36,720 nucleotides of DNA from Actinomadura sp. KC345 (GTDB lineage: Bacteria > Actinomycetota > Actinomycetes > Streptosporangiales > Streptosporangiaceae). The notes beneath the pieces were generated by a model that ran no database searches, was not told where the DNA came from, and saw only the letters and a program-made list of their open reading frames with translations. The stretch is from NCBI RefSeq assembly GCF_004348515.1, contig NZ_SMKH01000042.1, positions 1-36,720 on the forward strand, in the 5' to 3' direction. A program made the position numbers and the translations under genes. This document shows positions 1 to 8,432 of the stretch, piece after piece (position 1 is the stretch's first letter; the number at the start of each line of letters is the position of its first letter).

Positions 1-1
1 G

Positions 2-94
2 ATCTCCAAGTTCGTCGCCAAAGGCGCCCGCATCCGCGGCCCCAGCTACAAAGCCACCATCAGCATCGAGATCTGCGCACCCACCGACCCTTGA
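2..94 (+). CDS. C-terminal end of an unrecognised protein (5' end outside window)
   Basis: An open frame enters from the left edge and ends at a TGA at 92-94, giving 30 visible residues. Codons are mostly G/C-ending, as in real genes here, and the reading ends cleanly before a short spacer that leads to the end of the convergent gene at 141. The residues (ending in CAPTDP) match no family I recognise and no function is proposed. It could be a chance open frame, since only 93 bases are visible. Confidence 0.4.
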   Translation: MSKFVAKGARIRGPSYKATISIEICAPTDP

Positions 95-140
95 CCACCA
101 CACCCATCGCCTAACTACACGGCTTTGGGGCTAGCCGCGG

Positions 141-806
141 CTACTCGTCCTCGGGCCGCCTGAGCTCCTTGTCGCGCTTCTTCTTCTGCCGGCTCGACTT
201 GCGGCGCTTCACCCCGACGCCGCCCCAGAACGCCAGGCCCTTGACGACGACCGCGGGCGAGCCGGGCACACCCGGGCCGCTCGCCTTGTCGTCGAACCCG
301 CCCATGATGCCGAGCCCCTTGACGTGCACGGTGATGTCGTCCGGGACGATGATCTCGAAGCCGCCCATGATGGCGAACGCCCGGATCGTCGTCTCCGGCT
401 CGTCGAACCGCGCCTCCCGCAGGTCGACCTTGCCGCCGCCCCAGAACGCGAAGGCCCGGAAGACGCGGGGGACGTTCCACACGCCGGTCCGCTGGAACCC
501 GCTCATGATCCCGATGCCGCTCTTCCACGACGGCGCGCCCTCCACCGGGCGCCAGGCCGCCGCCCCGGTCGCCGGAGCGGGAGGCGGCGACGCGCCCGCC
601 GCGGGCAGGTCCCGGGTGATCGGCTCCAGGTCCGCGTACGTCTTGGCCGCGTAGACCGCGTCCAGCCGCTCGTCCAGCTCCGCGAGGGTGAGCCGCCCGT
701 CCCCGGCGGCGTCGCGCAGCACCTGCGCGACCCGCTCGCGATCGGCGTCGCCGGCCCGCATCTCCGGGGTCGCGGACGATCCGGCGCGCTCGGGGAGATT
801 CGTCAT
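141..806 (-). CDS. DUF1707 and LiaF-like C-terminal domain protein
   Basis: A 221-residue protein. Residues about 15-70 (MRAGDADRERVAQVLRDA onward, then LTLAELDERLDAVYAA) are a typical DUF1707 domain, a short helical module common in actinobacteria. After a Pro/Ala-rich linker comes a beta-repeat region with recurring 'FAFWGGGKVDL', 'IMGGFEI' and 'GLGIMGGFDD' units, like the LiaF/cell-wall-active antibiotic response C-terminal domain. The C-terminus is very basic (KRRKSSRQKKKRDKE). I see no membrane segment, so it is probably cytosolic or peripherally attached through the basic tail. LiaF proteins modulate envelope-stress two-component systems, but no such kinase is next to this gene, so a stress role is only suggested. 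It follows the oxidoreductase gene by 27 bases on the same strand and may share its transcript. Confidence 0.85.
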   Translation of the reverse strand: MTNLPERAGSSATPEMRAGDADRERVAQVLRDAAGDGRLTLAELDERLDAVYAAKTYADLEPITRDLPAAGASPPPAPATGAAAWRPVEGAPSWKSGIGIMSGFQRTGVWNVPRVFRAFAFWGGGKVDLREARFDEPETTIRAFAIMGGFEIIVPDDITVHVKGLGIMGGFDDKASGPGVPGSPAVVVKGLAFWGGVGVKRRKSSRQKKKRDKELRRPEDE

Positions 807-833
807 GCTCCGAGCCTAAACCAGGACGCGCGT

Positions 834-3116
834 CTAGGAGCGTGCCGGTTCGAGGCGGACGATCACGGATTTGGAGGTCGGGGTGTTGCTCACCTCGGCG
901 GTGCTGTCGAGGGGGACGAGGACGTTGGTCTCGGGGAAGTAGGCCGCCGCGCAGCCGGGCGCGGTCGGGTAGGCGACGACGCGGAAGGACGGGGCGCGGC
1001 GCTCGACGCCGTCCCGCCACTCGGAGACCAGGTCGACCATCGCGCCGTCCTCGAGCCCGAGGCCGGACACGTCGGCCGGGTTGACGAACACGACGCGGCG
1101 CCCGGCCTTGACGCCCCGGTAGCGGTCGTCCATCCCGTAGACGGTGGTGTTGTACTGGTCGTGGCTCCGGACGGTCTGCAGCAGCAGCCGCCCCTCCGGG
1201 ACCCGCAGGACGTCCAGTGCGTTCACCGTCAGGTTGGCCTTGCCGGTCGCGGTCGGGAACCTGCGCTCGTCGCGGGGCGCGTGCGGGAGCGTGAAGCCGG
1301 CGGGCTCGCGGATGCGGGCGTTGTAGCGGTCGAAGCCGGGGACGACCCGGGAGATGTGGTCGCGGATCACGTCGTAGTCGCGTTCCATCGCGTCCCAGCC
1401 GATGCCCGACTCGGGGAGCGCCGCCCTGGCGAGGCGGCAGACGATCGAGACCTCCGACAGCAGGTGCGGGGAGGCGGGGGCGAGGCGGCCCCGGGAGGCG
1501 TGCACCATGCCCATCGAGTCCTCGACGGAGACGAACTGCGGCCCCGACTCCTGCTCGTCGCGCTCGGTCCGGCCCAGCGTCGGCAGGATCAGGGCGGTCT
1601 CGCCGGCCTCGGCGTGCGAGCGGTTGAGCTTGGTGGACACCTGCGCGGTCAGCCGGCAGCCGCGCAGCGCCCGTTCCGTGACGGCGGAGTCGGGGGTGGC
1701 GCGGACGAAGTTGCCGCCCATCCCGAGGAACACCTTGGCCCGGCCGTCCCGCATGGCGCGGATCGCGTCCACGGTGTCCAGGCCGTGCTCGCGCGGCGGC
1801 TCGAACCCGAACTCGGCGGCGAGCGCGTCGAGGAACTCGGGCCCGGGCCTCTCCCAGATGCCCATCGTCCGGTCGCCCTGCACGTTGGAGTGGCCGCGCA
1901 CCGGGCACACGCCCGCGCCGGGGCGGCCGATGTTGCCGCGCAGCAGCAGGAAGTTGACGATCTCGCGAATGGTCGGGACCGAGTTGCGGTGCTGGGTGAG
2001 GCCCATCGCCCAGCAGACGATGATCCGCTTCGCGCCCAGGACGTCGCCGAGCGCCGCGGCGATCTCGCCGCGGGTGAGGCCGGTCGCCTCCAGCACGTCG
2101 TCCCAGTCCAGGCCGAGGACGTGCTTCTCGAACGCCTCGAACCCGTGGGTGTGCGCGTCGATGAACCCGCGGTCGACGGCGTCCGGCGCCTCCGACTCCA
2201 GCAGCAGCCGGTTGAGCGCCTGGAACAGGGCGAGGTCGCCGTTCAGCCGGATCTGCAGGAACCGGTCGGCGAGCGTCGTGCCCTGCCCGGTCGCCCCGGA
2301 CGGGCGCTGCGGGTTCTTGAACCGCATCAGCCCCGCCTCGGGCAGCGGGTTGACCGCGATGATCCGGGCGCCCTCCTTCTTGGCCCGTTCCAGCGCCGAC
2401 AGCATCCGGGGATGGTTCGTCCCCGGGTTCTGCCCGACGACGAAGATCAGATCGGCCTTGCCGAGGTCCTCCAGGAGGACCGAGCCCTTGCCGATCCCGA
2501 TCGTCTCGCTCAGCGCCGACCCGGACGACTCGTGGCACATGTTGCTGCAGTCCGGCAGGTTGTTCGTCCCGAACGAGCGGACGAACAGCTGGTAGGCGAA
2601 CGCGGCCTCGTTGCTCGTCCGGCCCGAGGTGTAGAAGACGGCCTCGTCCGGCGAATCCAGCGCGTTCAACTCGGACGCGAGCAGCCCGAACGCCTCGTCC
2701 CACGACACCGGCTCGTAGTGCTCGGATCCGGCGCGCTTCAGCATCGGCTCGGTGAGCCGTCCCTGCTGCCCGAGCCAGTGGTCGGAGCGCCGCGCCAGCT
2801 CGGCGACGGTGTGCCGCGCGAAGAACTCCCGGGTGACGCGCCGCGTCGTGGCCTCCTCCGCGACGGCCTTCGCGCCGTTCTCGCAGAACTCGGCCACGTG
2901 CCGGTGGTCGCCCTCCGGCCATGCGCACCCCGGGCAGTCGAAGCCCTTCTTCTGGTTGACGCGGAGCAGCGTCAGCGCGGTGCGCCGCACGCCCATCTGC
3001 TCGTACGACTGTCGCAGCGCGGTCGTCACCCCGGGCACGCCCGCGGCCCATGTCTTCGGTTCCGAGACCTCAAGACCCTCGTCGTCGAAGTCACCGGAGG
3101 GCGCCTTGCGGCTCAT
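834..3116 (-). CDS. FdhF/YdeP-family molybdopterin oxidoreductase
   Basis: About 760 residues, the usual size for the FdhF/YdeP family of formate-dehydrogenase-like bis-molybdopterin enzymes. The N-terminus carries the family signature CPGCAWPEG (Cys61 and Cys64 counted from the ATG at 3116). Molybdopterin-binding stretches follow: FVVGQNPGTNHPRM, an ARIIAVNP segment, CHESSGSALSE, GHSNVQGDRTMGI, and the C-terminal molydopterin dinucleotide-binding barrel (TVRSHDQYNTTVYGMDDRYRG; FVNPADVSGLGL). The in vivo substrate of the family is poorly defined; E. coli YdeP is linked to acid resistance. A GTG at 3123-3125 is also in frame, but the GAGG upstream is only 2 bases from it and 11 from the ATG, so I prefer the ATG. 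No accessory Fe-S or membrane subunit is adjacent, which fits a single-subunit cytoplasmic enzyme. Confidence 0.92.
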   Translation of the reverse strand: MSRKAPSGDFDDEGLEVSEPKTWAAGVPGVTTALRQSYEQMGVRRTALTLLRVNQKKGFDCPGCAWPEGDHRHVAEFCENGAKAVAEEATTRRVTREFFARHTVAELARRSDHWLGQQGRLTEPMLKRAGSEHYEPVSWDEAFGLLASELNALDSPDEAVFYTSGRTSNEAAFAYQLFVRSFGTNNLPDCSNMCHESSGSALSETIGIGKGSVLLEDLGKADLIFVVGQNPGTNHPRMLSALERAKKEGARIIAVNPLPEAGLMRFKNPQRPSGATGQGTTLADRFLQIRLNGDLALFQALNRLLLESEAPDAVDRGFIDAHTHGFEAFEKHVLGLDWDDVLEATGLTRGEIAAALGDVLGAKRIIVCWAMGLTQHRNSVPTIREIVNFLLLRGNIGRPGAGVCPVRGHSNVQGDRTMGIWERPGPEFLDALAAEFGFEPPREHGLDTVDAIRAMRDGRAKVFLGMGGNFVRATPDSAVTERALRGCRLTAQVSTKLNRSHAEAGETALILPTLGRTERDEQESGPQFVSVEDSMGMVHASRGRLAPASPHLLSEVSIVCRLARAALPESGIGWDAMERDYDVIRDHISRVVPGFDRYNARIREPAGFTLPHAPRDERRFPTATGKANLTVNALDVLRVPEGRLLLQTVRSHDQYNTTVYGMDDRYRGVKAGRRVVFVNPADVSGLGLEDGAMVDLVSEWRDGVERRAPSFRVVAYPTAPGCAAAYFPETNVLVPLDSTAEVSNTPTSKSVIVRLEPARS

Positions 3117-3179
3117 CGCATACACATCCTCGTCGCCTAGGGTCTTCCCACTCTGACATGAGAACGTGCTTTCGGGCCT

Positions 3180-4268
3180 CTACTGGGACGGGCCTTCCGC
3201 CAGGCGGACATTGGCGGACCTGTGGGCGCCCTGGGCGGTGGTCCACTGCACCTGGACGATGTCTCCCGGATGATGCGCCAGCATCAGCGTGGTCAAGGAA
3301 TCGGGCGAGTCGACGGCCCGTCCGCCGAAGGTGACGATGGCGGCGCCGACCGGGATGCCGGCCCTCTCGGCGGGGGTCCCGGGGACGACCTCGGCGACGA
3401 GCGCGCCGGTGGTGGTGCGGTTGGAGCGCACCTTGACGCCGAGCATGGCGGTGCGGCCGATGTGCACGGTGGTGGACGCCTCGCCGCGCTGGATCTGCCG
3501 CGCGATGGCGAGGGCACGGTCGGAGGGGATGGCGTATCCGCGGTGGTCCTGCGGCTCCCCGGAGCCGCCCGCCGACAGGTCCGCGGACGCGGCGGTGTTG
3601 ATGCCGATGACCTTGCCGTCCGTGTTGAGCAGCGGGCCGCCGGAGTCGCCGGGCTTGATCGGCGCGTTGGTCTCGATCAGCCCGGTGAGGCGCTCGGTCG
3701 TGCCGTTGCTGTCGTCGCGGGCCGTGACGGATTGCTCCAGCGCGGTGACCTTGCCGGTGACGACCCGGGGCTTGCCGCCCCTGCCGCCCGCGTTGCCGAC
3801 CGCGGAGACCGTGTCGCCGATGTTCACGGCGGACGCGGAGGCGAACACGGCGGCCTTCAGGCCGGAGGCGTCCTTCAGCCGGATCACCGCGACGTCGTCC
3901 GCGCGGTCGTAGCCGACGACCTCCGCGGTGTAGGTGCGGCGGTTGTCGGTGTCGGTGCCCTCGATCCTGGTGGCGCCCTTGATCACGTGGTTGTTGGTCA
4001 GCACGAGCCCGGACGGGTGGAACACGATGCCGGTCCCCGCGGCGCGGGTGCCGCGCAGGTTCTGCTCGGTCTCGATGTTGACGACGCCGGGGCGGCGGCC
4101 GCTGGGCTTGGCGTTCTTGGTGGTGGGTTCGACCGAGACGGGCGGCGGCACGTCCTGGACCGCGCCGCTCTCGAAGACGCGGCAGCCGGGGACCAGCAGG
4201 CAGAGCAGCGCGACCAGGATCAGCGGGACCGCGGCGGGGGCGCCGCGACGCGTGGATTCCTCGCTCAC
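3180..4268 (-). CDS. Secreted or lipid-anchored trypsin-like serine protease with PDZ domain
   Basis: 362 residues from a GTG preceded by a strong GGAGGAGG site. Residues 14-28 are hydrophobic and end in VPGC (Cys29), a lipobox-like site, so the protein is likely exported and possibly lipid-anchored. The protease domain shows the full catalytic triad: His94 in TNNHVI, Asp125 in DDVAVIRL and Ser209 in KPGDSGGPL. A C-terminal PDZ domain follows from about residue 280 (MLGVKVRSNRTTTGALVAEV, then AERAGIPVGAAIVTFGGRAV). This is the HtrA/DegP-like arrangement (S1C), normally used for envelope protein quality control. It lies downstream of the phosphotriesterase gene with a 119-base gap, so its own promoter is possible. 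The physiological substrate cannot be read from sequence. Confidence 0.9.
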   Translation of the reverse strand: MSEESTRRGAPAAVPLILVALLCLLVPGCRVFESGAVQDVPPPVSVEPTTKNAKPSGRRPGVVNIETEQNLRGTRAAGTGIVFHPSGLVLTNNHVIKGATRIEGTDTDNRRTYTAEVVGYDRADDVAVIRLKDASGLKAAVFASASAVNIGDTVSAVGNAGGRGGKPRVVTGKVTALEQSVTARDDSNGTTERLTGLIETNAPIKPGDSGGPLLNTDGKVIGINTAASADLSAGGSGEPQDHRGYAIPSDRALAIARQIQRGEASTTVHIGRTAMLGVKVRSNRTTTGALVAEVVPGTPAERAGIPVGAAIVTFGGRAVDSPDSLTTLMLAHHPGDIVQVQWTTAQGAHRSANVRLAEGPSQ

Positions 4269-4387
4269 CTCACCACCTCCTCCCAGTTCCTCCCATGATT
4301 CCCATTTTCCGGGGATTAGTCGCTGGCCCCGGGGGAGTCGTGACCAGGTGGTCGTGCAGGAGGCCCGGAAGGCGGGGCTCGCCGTCC

Positions 4388-5368
4388 TCAGCGGGTGAAG
4401 TAGCGCCTGGGGTTGGCCACCAGCATTTGGTCGATCTGGGCGTCGGTGACGCCGAAGTCGCGCAGGGCCGGCAGCACGTCGTCGCTGATGTGCCGGTAGT
4501 TCCAGTTGGGCTGCATCGCGGGGACCGTCGCCGGGTCCGGGCCGAACCAGTCGATGAAGCAGCTCGTGTCGTGGCTGAGCACGACCCGGTCGGCGTAGCC
4601 GCGCTCGCACAGCGACGCGATCGTGGCCACCCGGTTCTCGGTGGGGTTGATGACGTCGAGGCCGAAGCGGTCCATGCCGAGGATCGCGCCGGTGTCGGCC
4701 AGCTCCATCAGGTAGTCGAGGTCGTTGCTGTCGCCCGCGTGCCCGACGACGACCTTGGTGAGGTCCACGCCCTCCTTGCCGAGCAGGTCGACGACCGTCC
4801 GCCCGGCGTGGACCGAGCTCTCGGTGTGCACGGTGACCGGCGCGCCCGTCTCGCGGTGGGTGGCGGCGACCGCCCGCAGGATGCGCTCGACGCCCGGGGT
4901 GAGGCCCGGCGCGTCCACGGCGCACTTGAGGAACGCGGCCTTGACGCCCGTGCCGGCGATGCCCTCGGTCAGGTCGCGGGTGAAGTCGGCGATCATCGGG
5001 TCGGGGCCCTCGTCCATCATCGTGCCGGGGCCGCGGTGGAGGAACTGGAACGGGATGTCGTGGTAGGTGTAGATGCCCGTCGCGACGATGATGTTGAGCT
5101 CGGGGACCTGCTCGTTGATCCGCTGGATCCGCGGGATGTACCGGCCGAGCCCCCACACCGTCGGGTCGGCGATCGTGGTGATGCCCCGCTCGGTCAGCTC
5201 GCGGAGCTTGGCGACGGCGTCGGCGACCTTCTCGTCCTCGTCCCACCAGTCGCCCGCGCCGTAGTTCTCGACGTTCTCGGTGCTGAGGACGAAGACGTGC
5301 TCGTGCATGAACGTGCGTCCCAGCCCGCCGACATCGACGGGGCCGCGGACGGTCTCCACTGCGGGCAT
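4388..5368 (-). CDS. Phosphotriesterase-family metal-dependent hydrolase
   Basis: 326 residues from an ATG with GGGAG five bases upstream; an in-frame extension further upstream would cross the operator and has no ribosome site. Family metal ligands are visible: His22 and His24 (MHEHVF), the lysine usually carbamylated (AAFLKCAVD), a histidine in TVHTES, a histidine in VVVGHAGDS, and the aspartate in LSHDTS. This is the amidohydrolase-fold binuclear-metal family that includes phosphotriesterases, quorum-quenching lactonases and homologues of unknown substrate. Lactone or ester hydrolysis is the broad expectation and the exact substrate is unknown. It is divergent from a TetR regulator with a palindrome between them, so it is probably the regulator's target. 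Confidence 0.9.
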   Translation of the reverse strand: MPAVETVRGPVDVGGLGRTFMHEHVFVLSTENVENYGAGDWWDEDEKVADAVAKLRELTERGITTIADPTVWGLGRYIPRIQRINEQVPELNIIVATGIYTYHDIPFQFLHRGPGTMMDEGPDPMIADFTRDLTEGIAGTGVKAAFLKCAVDAPGLTPGVERILRAVAATHRETGAPVTVHTESSVHAGRTVVDLLGKEGVDLTKVVVGHAGDSNDLDYLMELADTGAILGMDRFGLDVINPTENRVATIASLCERGYADRVVLSHDTSCFIDWFGPDPATVPAMQPNWNYRHISDDVLPALRDFGVTDAQIDQMLVANPRRYFTR

Positions 5369-5402
5369 CGGCACTCCCTGTTCGCCGGGTGGCGTGCTGC
5401 AT

Positions 5403-5416
5403 ACCGACCAGTCGGT
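5403..5416. promoter_or_regulatory. TetR-type operator, 6-base arms
   Basis: ACCGAC-CA-GTCGGT is a perfect inverted repeat of 6-base arms around two central bases. It lies 34 bases upstream of the phosphotriesterase start and 77 bases upstream of the TetR start, in the only gap between these divergent genes. The ACCGAC/GTCGGT pattern resembles operators of several actinobacterial TetR repressors. I infer that the adjacent TetR protein binds here and controls both genes. Confidence 0.65.
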
Positions 5417-5493
5417 TTTCTGGCAAGCTATGGCGTGGACCACATTCGCGTCAATGCCCGCTTTTCCGGGCCGCGTCTCCGGGAGGTGCCCAC

Positions 5494-6138
5494 GTGACCG
5501 ACACCGAGCCGAAGCCGGACGACCCGGCCGCCGCCGCCCGTTCGGGGGCGCCGGTCCGGGAGAGCGCGGTCGAGCGGCGGATCCTGGACGCGGCGCTCAG
5601 GCAGTTCGCCGAGCGCGGCTTCGACAGGACGTCCGTGCAGGGCATCGTGGAGGCCGCCGAGGTCACCAAGGGCGCCCTGTACCACTACTTCGACTCCAAG
5701 GACGACCTCCTCTACGAGATCTACCACTCGCTGATCGCCCGGCAGCTCGCCGACCTCGGCGACGTGCTGTCGCGCGGGCTGCCGCCGCGCGAGGCCGTCC
5801 GCGCCGTGCTCGGCGGGCTGATCCGCAGCACGGCGGCGCACATCGACGAGGCGAAGGTGTTCTCCCGCGAGATGCACCGGCTCGACAGCGCCCGGATGCG
5901 CTCGATCCGCGCCGACCGCCGCCGCTACCACGTGACGTTCCGCGGCCTCGTCGAGCAGGGGCAGCGGGACGGCGTGTTCAGCGACGCGACGCCCGCCGAG
6001 ACCGTCACGATCGTCGCGCTGGGCATGGTCAACCAGATGCCGTCCTGGTACCGGGCGGACGGCCCGAAACCCGCCGACCGCCTCGCCGACGAGGTCACCG
6101 GCTTCGTCATGGCCGCCCTGGATCAGCGCCGCGTCTGA
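5494..6138 (+). CDS. TetR/AcrR-family transcriptional regulator
   Basis: 214 residues from GTG at 5494, chosen because GGGAGG sits 7 bases upstream; longer in-frame versions would run through the operator. The N-terminal DNA-binding domain is clear: RRILDAALRQFAERGFDRTS, then VQGIVEAAEVTKGALYHYFDSKDDLL, ending in the canonical recognition-helix Tyr-x-Tyr-Phe. The C-terminal ligand domain resembles the TetR_C family often found with lipid- or acyl-CoA-related regulators. It is divergent from the phosphotriesterase gene and its 3' end overlaps that of the flavin-dependent enzyme by 16 bases tail to tail. Probable autorepressor responding to a small ligand; the ligand is unknown. Confidence 0.92.
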   Translation: MTDTEPKPDDPAAAARSGAPVRESAVERRILDAALRQFAERGFDRTSVQGIVEAAEVTKGALYHYFDSKDDLLYEIYHSLIARQLADLGDVLSRGLPPREAVRAVLGGLIRSTAAHIDEAKVFSREMHRLDSARMRSIRADRRRYHVTFRGLVEQGQRDGVFSDATPAETVTIVALGMVNQMPSWYRADGPKPADRLADEVTGFVMAALDQRRV

Positions 6139-7025
6139 AGGTGGAGCGCCGCGTCGCGGACGTCGGCGAGTTCGGCGTCCCAGTCGTCCGGGGGCGCGAG
6201 CGGCGCCAGCACGAACTTCGACAGGCCGGCCTCGACGAGCCGCTTCAGGTGGGCCTCCAGGCCGTCCAGGCCGGGGACGACGTCGTCCAGCGGAGCGGGC
6301 CCGCTGACCCGCCGGACCCGGGCGAACCGCGCCTCCGCCTCCGGGGGCAGCGTCCCGCGCCGGTACGGGACGACGGCGCCGAAGTGCTCCTCCTCGATCT
6401 CGCGTCCCGCGCCCGCCGCCGCCTCCTGGACGGCGAGCCGGCCGCGCTCGCCCTCGGCGGGGGTGGTGAACGCGGCGAGCCATCCGTCCGACAGCCGTCC
6501 GGTGCGGCGCAGCTCCGGCTCGGACGTCCCGCCCATCCACACGTCGAACCCGCGCGCCGCCGGCTTCGGCAGGACCCGCAGCGCCTCGTAGCGGAACCGG
6601 GGGCCGTCGTGGGTGACCTCGTCCTCGGCCCAGAAGCGGCGCAGCAGCGGCAGCGCCTCCTCGAAGATCGGCGCCCGCTCCTCCCGCCGGACCCCGAACG
6701 CCTGCTGCTCGCCCGCGTGGCGCTGCCCGAGCCCGAACGCGGGCAGCAGCCGCCCGCCCGAGAGCACGTCGAGGGACGCCAGCTCCTTGGCGAGCACGGC
6801 GGGGGAGCGGCCCGGCAGGGTCATCACCGCGGTGCCGAACTTGATCCGCGACGTCAGCGCAGCCGCGTAGGTGAGTGCGACGACGGGGTCCAGCGCGGGG
6901 CCGGTCACCCGTTCGGACACCCACAGCGAGTCGAACCCCTCGCGTTCGAGGCCGAGCGCCAGGGCGGTCAGCGCGTCGCGGGAGAGGGTGGACGCGGCCG
7001 GGGCCATGCCGATGCGAACGATCAC
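6123..7025 (-). CDS. LLM-class (luciferase-like) flavin-dependent oxidoreductase
   Basis: 300 residues beginning VIVRIGMAPAAS from a GTG; a later ATG is possible and neither has a clear ribosome site. The TIM-barrel family is recognised by GLEREGFDSLWVSERV, SRIKFGTAVMTLPGRSP and LDVLSGGRLLPAFGLG, plus the C-terminal VWMGGTSEPELRRTGRLSDG. Luciferase-like monooxygenases use FMNH2 or, often in actinobacteria, the deazaflavin F420. This sequence does not tell me which. The gene begins 19 bases after the stop of the MFS exporter on the same strand, so the two are probably co-transcribed and may act in detoxification. The substrate is unknown. Confidence 0.88.
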   Translation of the reverse strand: MIVRIGMAPAASTLSRDALTALALGLEREGFDSLWVSERVTGPALDPVVALTYAAALTSRIKFGTAVMTLPGRSPAVLAKELASLDVLSGGRLLPAFGLGQRHAGEQQAFGVRREERAPIFEEALPLLRRFWAEDEVTHDGPRFRYEALRVLPKPAARGFDVWMGGTSEPELRRTGRLSDGWLAAFTTPAEGERGRLAVQEAAAGAGREIEEEHFGAVVPYRRGTLPPEAEARFARVRRVSGPAPLDDVVPGLDGLEAHLKRLVEAGLSKFVLAPLAPPDDWDAELADVRDAALHLQTRR

Positions 7026-7044
7026 ATCATGACGGTACGCGCGG

Positions 7045-8289
7045 TCAGTTCTTTGACGCAACCTTCGATGGGCGGGTGGCGGTCGCGGTGACCACCGCGG
7101 CGAGGAGCGCCAGCACCGCGATGGACAGCGCCATCGGGAGGGCGGTGTCCGGTCCCGCGACCCCGGCCAGCGGTGCGGCGGCCCCGCCGAGCGTGAACTG
7201 GGTCACGCCGAGCAGCGCGGAGGCGCTCCCTCCGGCCCGGGACGCGCGGGGCCCGGACAGGGCCAGCGCCGTCGCGTTCGGCAGGATGAGCCCCTGCCCG
7301 GTGACCGTGAGGAACAGCGCGGGCAGCACCCCGTACAGGCCGGCGCCGGTGAGGACGGCGACGACCAGGAGCGCTCCGCCCGTGGTGACGATGCCGAGCC
7401 CGGTGCCCAGCAGGCGGCGCAGCGGCACCCGCCCGGCGAGCCGGCCGCCGACCTGCGAGGCGGCCACGATGCCGAGGGCGTTGACGCCGAAGGCGACGCC
7501 GTACGTCTGCGGCGACATCCCGTAGATGTCCTGGAGGACGAACGGCGACCCGGAGATGTAGGTGAACATCGCCCCGAACGCCAGGCCGATCGTCAGCGCG
7601 TACCCGGCGAACGCCCGGTCGGCCGCCAGCCCCCGGAACGTCCGGGCGGTCGCGCGCAGCCCGCCCGTCGCCCGCCGCTCCGGCGGCAGCGTCTCCCTGA
7701 GCCCGAGCAGCGCGCCGAGGAACAGCGCCACGCCGGCCCCGGACAGGACGGCGAACAGGCCGGGCCAGGGCACGACCTGCAGCAGCTGCCCGCCGAGGAC
7801 GGGCGCGAGGATCGGTGCGAGCCCGGTGACCAGCATCAGCATCGAGAAGAACTTGGCGGCCGCCACGCCCTCGTACAGGTCGCGGACGATCGCCCGCGCG
7901 ATCACGATCCCGGCGGCGCCGGTGGCGCCCTGCACCACCCGCATCGCGATCAGCGCCTCCACGGTCGGCGCGGCCGCGCACAGCAGCGACGCGGCGACGT
8001 AGGCGGCCAGCCCGACCAGCAGGGGCCGCCGCCGTCCCAGCGTGTCGCTGAGCGGCCCCGCCACCGCCTGCCCCAGGGCGAGCCCGATCACGCACGCGGT
8101 CAGCGTGAGCTGCGTCTGCACCGCGCCGGTCGACAGGTCCGACGCCAGGGTGGGCAGCGCCGGCAGGTACAGGTCGATCGTCAGCGGCCCGATGGCCGTC
8201 AGCGCCCCGAGGGCGATGATCAGCCAGAGCCGCCGGTCCGCCGCGCCGCCGTGGGTGGTCCCGGCGGTCGGGCCGGCGGTCTGCGTCAT
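7045..8289 (-). CDS. Bcr/CflA-type MFS drug exporter
   Basis: 414 residues with about 12 hydrophobic segments. The first helix region, ALGALTAIGPLTIDLYLPAL, is the hallmark of the Bcr/CflA drug-resistance subfamily (DHA1). MFS motif A is present as GPLSDTLGRRRPLLVG between helices 2 and 3, and helix 4/5 has RVVQGATGAAGIVIARAIVRD. Proteins of this group are proton-coupled exporters of small drugs such as bicyclomycin, chloramphenicol and some amino-acid derivatives. The ATG has a GGAAAGAAG site 3 bases upstream. A perfect 7-base inverted repeat lies about 60 bases upstream of the start. It heads a probable two-gene operon with the flavin-dependent enzyme. Confidence 0.93.
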   Translation of the reverse strand: MTQTAGPTAGTTHGGAADRRLWLIIALGALTAIGPLTIDLYLPALPTLASDLSTGAVQTQLTLTACVIGLALGQAVAGPLSDTLGRRRPLLVGLAAYVAASLLCAAAPTVEALIAMRVVQGATGAAGIVIARAIVRDLYEGVAAAKFFSMLMLVTGLAPILAPVLGGQLLQVVPWPGLFAVLSGAGVALFLGALLGLRETLPPERRATGGLRATARTFRGLAADRAFAGYALTIGLAFGAMFTYISGSPFVLQDIYGMSPQTYGVAFGVNALGIVAASQVGGRLAGRVPLRRLLGTGLGIVTTGGALLVVAVLTGAGLYGVLPALFLTVTGQGLILPNATALALSGPRASRAGGSASALLGVTQFTLGGAAAPLAGVAGPDTALPMALSIAVLALLAAVVTATATRPSKVASKN

Positions 8290-8350
8290 TGTCTTCTTTC
8301 CGGGTCGGGATCAAGCACGGGGTAATAGTTAGCTCCGCGAACCTTCAAGG

Positions 8351-8372
8351 GGATGATGGCCTGAAATCATCC
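8351..8372. promoter_or_regulatory. Inverted repeat upstream of the MFS exporter, candidate operator
   Basis: GGATGAT (8351-8357) and ATCATCC (8366-8372) are perfect complementary arms separated by 8 bases, 61 bases upstream of the exporter ATG, where a promoter would be expected. No U-rich tail follows on either strand, so a protein-binding site is more likely than a terminator. No regulator gene is adjacent, so the binder is unknown. Confidence 0.4.
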
Positions 8373-8432
8373 TGTTCATAAGGGTGTGTTCAGTCACATT
8401 GGCGTGGCGGCCCCGGCCGGAGCCGCGCGGAG

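Noticed and set aside
115..3051. Alternative long frame across the LiaF-like and oxidoreductase genes
   Set aside because: Arg/Gly-rich shadow of two genes whose family motifs lie in other frames.
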